From positions 1 through 14,705 of the forward strand of contig JAFGVZ010000166.1 of the NCBI GenBank assembly GCA_016937725.1: 14,705 nt of DNA, given 5' to 3'. A program made the translations under genes and the position numbers. The first letter of the stretch is position 1, and every line of letters begins with the position of its first letter. Source of the DNA: Paracoccaceae bacterium. Lineage in GTDB: Bacteria > Pseudomonadota > Alphaproteobacteria > Rhodobacterales > Rhodobacteraceae. Under the pieces are notes generated by a model that saw only the letters and a list, made by a program, of their open reading frames with translations, made no database searches and was not told the DNA's origin. Shown here piece after piece: positions 1 to 6,225 of this stretch.

Positions 1-554
1 ACAAGCTGCGACAGAATGGTGTCGAGCGTTGCGCCACTTTCATCGCGGACACTGGCGGCTGTCAGAAACGACATGCCTTTCCAGATGCCGCTCAGTGCAT
101 CGCTGATCACGGTGGAGCGGTCCGGAATGTCCGTAATCGGGGGCGGCGCAGTGCCACGCGTCCGCGCCTGCAAATCGCCTGCGGCATTGAAGAACAGCAG
201 TTCAAACCGCTCATCAAGTTGCAACCGCTGTGCAACCACGCTGCCCGCTTGTTCCACCCCGCCCGCAGCCGCGACGATATCCGCCACAATTTGCACACTG
301 GTGCCCAGCATTTCTTCCTGCTGGTGCAAGAGCGAGTCGCGGAAAGGGTTGGTAAACAAAATGCCCGCGACAAGAATGATAAGCGCCATCAGGTTGAACA
401 GCGTAATCTTGCGCGCCAGCGGCGAGCTGGAAATGCTGAACAACCCCCGACGGGCCCGTGTTGCGCGGACCTCGGATTCAACGGCGTCTCCCGGGCCGAC
501 CCAATCGTCGCCCAGAACCACATCGTTAGAGGATGTCACCACTTCCATTTTCAT
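1..554 (-). CDS. chvG: Sensor histidine kinase ChvG, N-terminal part (truncated by window edge)
   Basis: About 184 residues are visible, reading leftward from an ATG at 554; a second in-frame ATG lies at 548. The N-terminus is an acidic cytoplasmic segment, followed by a basic stretch and a hydrophobic segment at about residues 50-67 (ITLFNLMALIILVAGILF), then an NPFRDSLL motif and a periplasmic-type sensor region. This TM-then-NPFR layout is typical of the ChvG/ExoS family of membrane sensor kinases. HAMP and kinase domains must lie beyond position 1. The gene starts 30 nt after the stop of chvI on the same strand, so the two are probably co-transcribed. The family phosphorylates ChvI in response to acid or cell-envelope stress. 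The assignment rests mainly on its position next to chvI and pckA, because no catalytic domain is visible. The Shine-Dalgarno sequence ahead of 554 is weak. Confidence 0.85.
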   Translation of the reverse strand, partial: MKMEVVTSSNDVVLGDDWVGPGDAVESEVRATRARRGLFSISSSPLARKITLFNLMALIILVAGILFTNPFRDSLLHQQEEMLGTSVQIVADIVAAAGGVEQAGSVVAQRLQLDERFELLFFNAAGDLQARTRGTAPPPITDIPDRSTVISDALSGIWKGMSFLTAASVRDESGATLDTILSQL

Positions 555-584
555 AGCGTCACCAGCCGGATGACCAATGCTGCA

Positions 585-1283
585 TCACGCTTCGTTATAC
601 TTGTAGCCGATGCCATACAGCGTTTCGATGGACGAGAATTCCTGGTCCACACTGCGCATTTTCTTGCGCAAGCGCTTGATATGGCTGTCGATCGTGCGGT
701 CATCGACATAGACCTGATCGTCATAGGCCACGTCCATCAGCTGATCGCGCGACTTCACAACGCCGGGGCGTTGCGCCAAGGCTTGAAGCAGCAGAAATTC
801 CGTCACTGTCAGCGTGACATCCTCGCCCTTCCACTTCACCTGATGGCGCAGCGGATCCATCTCTAGGTTGCCGCGCACAAGGATCTTGGCTTCCTCGCCC
901 GCTTCGACAATACCTTCATTGGCTTGCTTGCGGCGCAGCAGCGCGCGAATACGTTCAACCAGCAGCCGCTGCGAGAAGGGCTTCTTGACGTAATCATCCG
1001 CGCCCATGCGCAGACCCAGCACTTCATCAATCTCATCATCCTTTGACGTCAGGAAGATGATCGGCATCTGGGTTTTCTGGCGCAGGCGCTGAAGCAACTC
1101 CATCCCGTCCATGCGCGGCATTTTCATGTCGAGCACGGCCATATCGGGCAGCTTGCGGTTGAACGCGTCCAGCGCCGCCTGACCGTCGTTATATGTTTCA
1201 ACCTCGAATCCTTCGGATTCAAGGCAGATTGACACCGATGTCAGAATATTCCGGTCGTCATCGACCAACGCGATTTTCGACAT
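585..1283 (-). CDS. chvI: DNA-binding response regulator ChvI (OmpR/PhoB family)
   Basis: This is a 232-residue two-domain response regulator. The receiver domain (about 1-120) has the acidic cluster D8-D9-D10, the phospho-acceptor D52 (AVLDMKMPRMDG), T79 and K101 in the YVKKP motif. The C-terminal winged-helix domain (about 130-232) contains TLTVTEFLLL, the VDDRTIDSHIKRLRKKM recognition region and the final YGIGYKYNEA. Length and sequence fit ChvI of alphaproteobacteria, partner of ChvG in acid and envelope-stress signalling. The ATG at 1283 was chosen because MSKIALVDDD is the usual receiver start and an AGGA ribosome site lies about 7 nt upstream; a longer in-frame reading to 1337 adds only unrelated residues. 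It is followed 30 nt later by chvG and is divergent from pckA, an arrangement also known in rhizobia. Autoregulation through the divergent region is plausible but inferred. Confidence 0.93.
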   Translation of the reverse strand: MSKIALVDDDRNILTSVSICLESEGFEVETYNDGQAALDAFNRKLPDMAVLDMKMPRMDGMELLQRLRQKTQMPIIFLTSKDDEIDEVLGLRMGADDYVKKPFSQRLLVERIRALLRRKQANEGIVEAGEEAKILVRGNLEMDPLRHQVKWKGEDVTLTVTEFLLLQALAQRPGVVKSRDQLMDVAYDDQVYVDDRTIDSHIKRLRKKMRSVDQEFSSIETLYGIGYKYNEA

Positions 1284-1312
1284 TTGCCTGTCCTTTTTTA
1301 CTGCTCTGGTCT

Positions 1313-1324
1313 GGCGAATTCGCC
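1313..1324. repeat. Perfect 12-bp palindrome in the chvI leader
   Basis: GGCGAATTCGCC is a perfect inverted repeat lying 29 nt upstream of the chvI ATG. It would fall in the untranslated leader if the promoter proposed at 1339-1366 is right. It could be an operator half-overlapping the leader or a small RNA stem-loop. No function can be assigned from sequence alone. Confidence 0.5.
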
Positions 1325-1338
1325 TTATTTTTGCCACA

Positions 1339-1366
1339 ACTATGCCTAATTTCGGCGACTGCGCAA
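1339..1366 (-). promoter_or_regulatory. Candidate chvI promoter
   Basis: Reading on the minus strand, TTGCGC (1366-1361) is followed after 16 nt by CATAGT (1344-1339), a modest sigma-70-like pair about 55 nt upstream of the chvI ATG. TTGCGC is the same hexamer that recurs in the phased boxes on the pckA side. This is a weak-consensus prediction. Confidence 0.3.
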
Positions 1367-1399
1367 CAAAAATAGTGCTTTACCCCCTTTACAGGCTGA

Positions 1400-1422
1400 T
1401 TCGGCCCGGCAGCCGTGCCGAA
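1400..1422. repeat. 23-bp near-perfect palindrome between chvI and pckA
   Basis: The left arm TTCGGC-C-CGGC and the right arm GCCG-T-GCCGAA pair 10 of 11 positions around a single central base, with one C/T mismatch. It sits upstream of the proposed chvI -35 and of the pckA-side TTGCG boxes, so it probably lies outside both transcripts and is better explained as a DNA operator for a dimeric protein than as an RNA hairpin. The binding protein is unknown. Confidence 0.5.
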
Positions 1423-1455
1423 CTGCAACAGAATCATGCAACCGAATTCTTGATA

Positions 1456-1486
1456 TTGCGCTAACTTGCGATTGGTTGCGCTAACT
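1456..1486 (+). repeat. Three TTGCG boxes at exact 10-bp spacing upstream of pckA
   Basis: TTGCGCTAAC (1456), TTGCGATTGG (1466) and TTGCGCTAAC (1476) follow one another without gaps, and the outer two extend identically to TTGCGCTAACT. One box per helical turn on one DNA face is a typical layout for OmpR-family regulator sites, where dimers bind direct repeats. The array abuts a candidate pckA -10 at 1501, in the place expected for an activator. ChvI, encoded by the divergent neighbour, is the obvious candidate binder, but this is inference. Confidence 0.55.
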
Positions 1487-1506
1487 ACAACAATCGCGCC
1501 TATGAT
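1476..1506 (+). promoter_or_regulatory. Candidate pckA promoter
   Basis: A good -10 hexamer TATGAT lies at 1501-1506. The best -35 match, TTGCGC at 1476-1481, is 19 nt upstream and is also the third phased box. The long spacer and poor -35 fit an activator-dependent promoter. It would give a leader of roughly 110 nt before the pckA ATG. Confidence 0.4.
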
Positions 1507-1626
1507 TTGCCGTATTCGTGGTGTTAAAGCCAGACCGTGAACAGTCGCATCCACAAGCGACCCTACGGAAACGGACATAAGATGCTACACACGCAATCTT
1601 TCGCACGCCAAATGGAGCAGGCACCC

Positions 1627-3225
1627 ATGTCACACCCCCGAGTAAACCCGTCGCAGCGCTTGGAAGATCAAGGCATCATCGGCGCGGCGCGGGCCTATTA
1701 CAACCTGCTTGAACCGGCGCTGATGACCGAAGCCATCGCGCGTGGCGAGGGGCAGTTGGGTTTGGGCGGGGCATTGCTGGCAACCACCGGCACCCATACT
1801 GGCCGTTCGCCAAAAGATAAATTCGTGGTGCGCCGTCCCAGCGTTGAGAACACCATCTGGTGGGAAAACAACGCCCCGATGGAACCAGACGCGTTTGAGC
1901 GACTGTATCAGGATATGCTGGCCCATGTGCAGGGGCGCGACCTGTTCGTGCAGGACCTGTATGGCGGCGCCGATTCCGAACACCGTCTGGATGTGCGTGT
2001 CGTGACTGAACTGGCATGGCACGGATTGTTTATCCGCCACATGCTGCGCCGCCCCGAGGCCGAGGAACTGGCAAGTTTCGTTCCCGAATTCACGATCATC
2101 AACTGTCCCAGCTTCAAGGCAGACCCCGCGCGCCATGGCTGCCGGTCCGAAACCGTGATCGCGCTGGATTTCGAGCGCAAGCTGATCCTGATCGCAAACA
2201 CCGCCTATGCGGGTGAAAACAAGAAATCCGTATTCACGCTGATGAACTATCTGCTGCCTGAAAAAGGCATCATGCCGATGCATTGCTCGGCCAACCACGC
2301 CATCGACAACCCGGACGATTCCGCCGTGTTCTTCGGCCTTTCGGGCACCGGCAAGACCACGCTGTCTGCTGACCCGTCGCGCATTTTGATCGGCGATGAC
2401 GAACATGGCTGGTCGGACAAAGGCATCTTCAACTTCGAAGGCGGCTGCTACGCCAAGACCATCAATCTGGATGCGGAGGCAGAGCCGGAAATCTACGCAA
2501 CCACCCACCGGTTCGGGTCTGTCGTGGAAAACATGGTCCATGACCCCGACACGCTAGAGCTGGATTTCGAAGATGACAGCCTGACCGCGAATACTCGCGT
2601 GGCCTACCCGCTGGAGGCGATCTCGAACGCGTCGGAAACCTCGCTGGGGGGTGTGCCGAAAAACGTCATCATGCTGACTTGCGATGCGTTCGGTGTTTTG
2701 CCCCCAATCGCGCGCTTGTCGCCAGCGCAGGCGATGTATCACTTCCTGTCGGGCTTCACCTCGAAAGTGGCCGGCACCGAGCAGGGCGTGACAGAGCCGC
2801 AGCCGACCTTCTCGACCTGTTTTGGCGCGCCCTTCATGCCGCGCCGCCCGGAAGTGTATGGCAAGCTGCTGCAAGAGAAAATCGACCAGTTCGGCGCGGA
2901 ATGCTGGCTGGTCAATACTGGCTGGACCGGCGGCGCGTATGGCAAAGGCTCGCGTATGCCGATCAAGGCCACCCGTGCGCTGCTGACCGCCGCACTGGAC
3001 GGGTCGCTGAAAGATGTGGAATACCGCCGCGACGAAAACTTCGGCTTCATGGTGCCCGTGTCGGTGCCGGGCGTGGCCGATGTGTTGCTGGACCCGCGCC
3101 GCACCTGGGACGACCCCGAAGCTTACGACGCGCAAGCGCGCAAACTGGTCGAGATGTTCGCAGAGAACTTCGCCCAATATGTGCCTTACATCGACGAGAC
3201 GGTGAAAAACGCCGCTATCGGTTGA
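1627..3225 (+). CDS. pckA: Phosphoenolpyruvate carboxykinase (ATP)
   Basis: A 532-residue ATP-type PEPCK that converts oxaloacetate and ATP to PEP, CO2 and ADP, the committing step of gluconeogenesis in the cytoplasm. Visible motifs are GTHTGRSPKDKF with substrate-binding R60, the ATP-specific P-loop GLSGTGKTT at about 237-245, the metal-binding IGDDEHGW segment just after it, and NTGWTGGAYGKGSRM toward the C-terminus. Full length matches the family (about 530-540 residues). The ATG at 1627 (MSHPRVNPSQ) was chosen because it aligns with the usual family N-terminus and has GGAG at 1614-1617. Upstream in-frame starts at 1582 or earlier would add non-conserved residues. It is divergent from chvI-chvG across a repeat-rich control region and is followed by a hairpin terminator, so it is probably monocistronic. 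Confidence 0.97.
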   Translation: MSHPRVNPSQRLEDQGIIGAARAYYNLLEPALMTEAIARGEGQLGLGGALLATTGTHTGRSPKDKFVVRRPSVENTIWWENNAPMEPDAFERLYQDMLAHVQGRDLFVQDLYGGADSEHRLDVRVVTELAWHGLFIRHMLRRPEAEELASFVPEFTIINCPSFKADPARHGCRSETVIALDFERKLILIANTAYAGENKKSVFTLMNYLLPEKGIMPMHCSANHAIDNPDDSAVFFGLSGTGKTTLSADPSRILIGDDEHGWSDKGIFNFEGGCYAKTINLDAEAEPEIYATTHRFGSVVENMVHDPDTLELDFEDDSLTANTRVAYPLEAISNASETSLGGVPKNVIMLTCDAFGVLPPIARLSPAQAMYHFLSGFTSKVAGTEQGVTEPQPTFSTCFGAPFMPRRPEVYGKLLQEKIDQFGAECWLVNTGWTGGAYGKGSRMPIKATRALLTAALDGSLKDVEYRRDENFGFMVPVSVPGVADVLLDPRRTWDDPEAYDAQARKLVEMFAENFAQYVPYIDETVKNAAIG

Positions 3226-3249
3226 CGGCACCAAAAAGACTAATGAAGA

Positions 3250-3279
3250 CCCCGGCCCGCTTGGCGCGCCGGGGTTTTT
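3250..3279 (+). terminator. Rho-independent terminator of pckA
   Basis: CCCCGGC (3250-3256) pairs with GCCGGGG (3268-3274) around an 11-nt loop and is followed directly by five T residues. It lies 24 nt after the pckA stop and just beyond the end of the convergent DUF167 gene. Confidence 0.85.
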
Positions 3280-3286
3280 CGTTGCC

Positions 3287-3550
3287 CTAGCCGTTCAGCC
3301 GAAACAGCTTTTGGCGCGCTGTTGTCCCGCGCACAAGGCACAGCCGCGAGGGCGCAACGCCGAGCGCTTTGGCCAACAGTTTTTGCACGGCTTCATTTGC
3401 GCGCCCATCTTCTGGCGGCGCGGTGACATGGGCGCGCAGCGGCGCGCCATCTGTCAGCGCGTTGCGGCGCGCGCCCGGCGTGACATGCAGCGCAAATTCC
3501 GCCCCCGGCAGCGCTTGCGCGGTCAGGTCCGGGAATTGCGCGCCCTTCAC
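3287..3550 (-). CDS. DUF167 (YggU/UPF0235) family protein
   Basis: A small 87-residue protein with the DUF167 signature: LHVTPGARRNAL near residues 21-32 and PPEDGRANEAVQKLLAKALGV in the middle, ending in a basic segment of the TARQKLFRLNG type. The family is widespread but its biochemical role is not established. The start is a GTG at 3548-3550 whose GTGA overlaps the TGA stop of aroA by 4 nt, with no separate ribosome site visible, so translation is probably coupled to aroA. Confidence 0.85.
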   Translation of the reverse strand: MKGAQFPDLTAQALPGAEFALHVTPGARRNALTDGAPLRAHVTAPPEDGRANEAVQKLLAKALGVAPSRLCLVRGTTARQKLFRLNG

Positions 3551-4884
3551 ACGCGGTCGATGCGCGCGCCAAGCCCGGTCATCAGCGGCTCGAATACCGG
3601 GAAGGATGTGGCGATGGGGCTTGCATCATCGACTGTGATGGGATCACGGCTGACCATGCCAAGGCAGAGAAACGCCATGGCGATGCGGTGGTCCAAGCGG
3701 CTTTCGACCGTCGCGCCGCCGGGCACTTGGCCCATGCCATAGACGGTCAGGCTGTCCTCGGTTTCTTCCACCCGCACGCCACAAGCTTCCAGCCCGCGCG
3801 CCATAGCGTCGATGCGGTCGGATTCCTTGACGCGTAATTCCTTGATGCCCGACATGACGGTCACACCTTCGGCGGTCGCAGCAAGTGCGGCAAGGATCGG
3901 GTATTCATCAATCATGCTGGCGGCGCGCTCCAGCGGCACGTCGATTCCCTTCAGCGGCCCGAACCGCACGCGCAGATCGGCGACAGGCTCGCCGCCTTCT
4001 TCGCGCGGGTTTTCCATGACCAGATCGGCGCCCATATCCTGCAATGTCAGAAAAATGCCATTTCTTGTGGGGTTTTGGCTAACACCCGGCACCATAATGT
4101 TCGAATTTTGAACCATCAGCGCCGCGCAAACCGGGAAGGCGGCAGAGCTGGGATCGCGCGGAACAGCCACGTTTTGGCCTGTCAGTTCCGGCTGGCCGGT
4201 CAGGGTGATGACGCGGCCCTCCGCCGTATCCTCGACCGTCAGATAAGCGCCAAAGCCGCGCAGCATGCGTTCAGTATGGTCGCGGGTGGGTTCGGGTTCC
4301 ACCACCACGGTTTGCCCTGGCGCGTTCAATCCCGCCAGCAACACTGCCGATTTCACCTGCGCCGAGGGCATGGGCAGCGTGTAGCGCACCGGCACCGGCT
4401 GGGCCGCGCCGACCACCGTCATCGGCAAGCGCCCGCCCTTGCGCCCGTAAGCGCGGGTGCCAAACAGCGCCAGCGGATCGGTCACGCGGCCCATCGGGCG
4501 CTTCACAAGGCTTGCATCGCCGGTGAAGGTGGCGGTCACATCGGTTGTGGCCATCGCCCCCATGATCAGCCGCACGCCGGTGCCGGAATTGCCGCAGTCA
4601 ATGACGCGATCAGGTTCGGCAAAGCCGCCCACGCCCACGCCCTGCACCGTCCATTCGCCGGGGCCATGTTGCGTGACCTCTGCCCCGAAAGCCCGCATGG
4701 CGCTTGCGGTATCGAGCACGTCTTGGCCCTCCAGAAGCCCGGTAATGCGCGTTTCACCCACCGACAGCGCGCCCAAGATCAGCGCGCGGTGGCTGATGGA
4801 TTTGTCGCCCGGCACCTCTGCCACGCCTTGCAAAGGGCCAGATTTGCGGGCGGTCATGGGAATTGCGGGGCCGTGGCCGGACAT
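3547..4884 (-). CDS. aroA: 3-phosphoshikimate 1-carboxyvinyltransferase (EPSP synthase, class II type)
   Basis: A 445-residue EPSP synthase joining shikimate-3-phosphate and PEP in the shikimate pathway. Motifs include VPGDKSISHR with K28 and R33, GNSGTGVRL (about 98-106), KRPMGRV, PSAQVKSAVLLAGL, RDHTERML, NPTR, MIDEYPIL and ELRVKESDRI. The set GDKS, SAQVK, RDHTE and NPTR is that given for class II (CP4-like) enzymes. CP4 has Ala100 in its GNAATG motif, whereas here the aligned residue is Gly101 (GNSGTG). The ATG at 4884 (MSGHGPAIPMTARKSG) was chosen because it aligns nearly residue for residue with the CP4 start; a longer reading to 4956 adds unrelated residues. The ribosome site is weak. 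The gene is divergent from asd and overlaps DUF167 by 4 nt at its 3' end. Confidence 0.95.
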   Translation of the reverse strand: MSGHGPAIPMTARKSGPLQGVAEVPGDKSISHRALILGALSVGETRITGLLEGQDVLDTASAMRAFGAEVTQHGPGEWTVQGVGVGGFAEPDRVIDCGNSGTGVRLIMGAMATTDVTATFTGDASLVKRPMGRVTDPLALFGTRAYGRKGGRLPMTVVGAAQPVPVRYTLPMPSAQVKSAVLLAGLNAPGQTVVVEPEPTRDHTERMLRGFGAYLTVEDTAEGRVITLTGQPELTGQNVAVPRDPSSAAFPVCAALMVQNSNIMVPGVSQNPTRNGIFLTLQDMGADLVMENPREEGGEPVADLRVRFGPLKGIDVPLERAASMIDEYPILAALAATAEGVTVMSGIKELRVKESDRIDAMARGLEACGVRVEETEDSLTVYGMGQVPGGATVESRLDHRIAMAFLCLGMVSRDPITVDDASPIATSFPVFEPLMTGLGARIDRV

Positions 4885-5029
4885 GGGCAAGTCTTTCGCA
4901 AGGGCAAGTTTCGCGCCCGCTGATAGCGCAAGCGCCGCGCCCCGTCCATAAGTCACAACCCGCTGACCCCCCTATACCTTGCCCTGTGAATGCGGTATCC
5001 CCCGCTCGACCTAAATTTAGGAGACCAAG

Positions 5030-6052
5030 ATGGGCTACAAGATCGTCGTCGTCGGCGCCACGGGCAATGTGGGCCGCGAAATGCTGAACATTCTGGCCGA
5101 GCGCGAATTCCCGGTCGATGAGATCGCGGTTCTGGCCTCTCGGCGGTCCATGGGGACCGAAGTCAGCTTTGGCGATAGAACCCTTAAATGTCAGGATCTG
5201 GACCAGTTCGACTTCACTGGATGGGACATCGCTTTGTTCGCCATAGGGTCGGACGCGACAAAGAAATACGCCCCCATCGCCGCCAAGGCGGGCTGTGTGG
5301 TGATCGACAATTCGTCGCTGTATCGCTACGACCCCGATGTGCCGCTGGTGGTGCCAGAGGTGAACGCGGCGGCCGTGGACGGCTACACAAAGAAGAACAT
5401 CATCGCCAACCCCAACTGCTCGACCGCGCAGATGGTTGTGGCGCTGAAACCCCTGCATGACCGCGCGCGCATCAAGCGCGTTGTCGTCAGCACCTACCAG
5501 TCGGTGTCGGGCAGCGGCAAGGAAGCGATGGACGAGTTGTGGAACCAGACCAAGGGCATGTTCGTGCCCGGTCAGGAAGTGGCCCCCAGCGTCTACCCCA
5601 AGCAGATCGCGTTCAACGTGATCCCGCATATTGACGTGTTCCTGGACGACGGCTCGACCAAGGAAGAGTGGAAGATGGTCGCGGAAACCAAGAAGATCAT
5701 GGACCCGTCGATCAAGCTGACCGCAACTTGCGTGCGTGTGCCAGTCTTCGTGGGGCATTCGGAATCGATCAATATCGAGTTCGAAGATTTCCTCGATGAA
5801 CACGAAGCGCGCGACATTCTGCGCGAAGCGCCGGGCATTCTGGTGATCGATAAGCGCGAAGCGGGCGGCTACATGACGCCGGTGGAATGCGTAGGCGAAT
5901 ATGCGACCTATATCAGCCGCATCCGCCAAGACAGCACGATCGACAACGGCCTGAACATCTGGTGCGTGTCCGACAACCTGCGCAAGGGTGCCGCGCTGAA
6001 CGCGGTGCAGATTGCCGAGGTTCTGGGACAGCGTTGCCTGAAGAAGGGCTGA
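5030..6052 (+). CDS. asd: Aspartate-semialdehyde dehydrogenase
   Basis: A 340-residue enzyme that reduces aspartyl phosphate with NADPH to aspartate semialdehyde, the branch point to lysine/diaminopimelate, threonine and methionine. The N-terminal NADP-binding motif is GATGNVGREML (residues 9-19). The catalytic cysteine is C130 in ANPNCSTAQM. QSVSGSGKEAM and PVFVGHSESINIEF carry further conserved residues, including the active-site histidine of the HSE motif. Length is typical. An AGGAG ribosome site at 5019-5023 lies 6 nt ahead of the ATG. It is transcribed away from aroA across 145 nt and ends at a hairpin with a T-tract, so it is probably a single-gene unit. Confidence 0.97.
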   Translation: MGYKIVVVGATGNVGREMLNILAEREFPVDEIAVLASRRSMGTEVSFGDRTLKCQDLDQFDFTGWDIALFAIGSDATKKYAPIAAKAGCVVIDNSSLYRYDPDVPLVVPEVNAAAVDGYTKKNIIANPNCSTAQMVVALKPLHDRARIKRVVVSTYQSVSGSGKEAMDELWNQTKGMFVPGQEVAPSVYPKQIAFNVIPHIDVFLDDGSTKEEWKMVAETKKIMDPSIKLTATCVRVPVFVGHSESINIEFEDFLDEHEARDILREAPGILVIDKREAGGYMTPVECVGEYATYISRIRQDSTIDNGLNIWCVSDNLRKGAALNAVQIAEVLGQRCLKKG

Positions 6053-6071
6053 ACGCTGTGAAGGGGAACAA

Positions 6072-6104
6072 GGGCGCGGGGGTGCAAACTCTCGCGCCTT
6101 TTTT
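6072..6104 (+). terminator. Rho-independent terminator of asd
   Basis: GGCGCG (6073-6078) pairs with CGCGCC (6093-6098). The stem can extend inward by G-C and G-T pairs to a TGCAAA loop, and six T residues follow (6099-6104). It begins 20 nt after the asd stop. Confidence 0.85.
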
Positions 6105-6225
6105 CTTGGGCATGTCCGGGGTCGGTGCCGAAACCAGCCAGAAAACCGTCGCAATCCCCGGTGTTCCGTATAAATGTGCGCGGTAAAGCCCAAAGCGGGC
6201 AGATCATTGACGGGGGGAGAGGAAC

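Noticed and set aside
1258..1578. Minus-strand 106-codon frame across the chvI/pckA intergenic region
   Set aside because: Overlaps the chvI start and the phased repeats, and shows no family resemblance or ribosome site. The region is better read as regulatory.
1630..2541. Minus-strand open frame (303 codons) opposite pckA
   Set aside because: Antisense shadow without ribosome site or domain; pckA covers the same bases with conserved motifs.
4885..5029. Riboswitch or strong promoter in the aroA/asd divergent gap
   Set aside because: Apart from the asd ribosome site I found no convincing paired -35/-10 or conserved RNA fold by eye in these 145 nt.
4754..6193. Long minus-strand open frame (479 codons) opposite asd
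   Set aside because: Arg/His-rich antisense shadow with no recognisable domain. asd on the plus strand is complete, with a ribosome site and family motifs.
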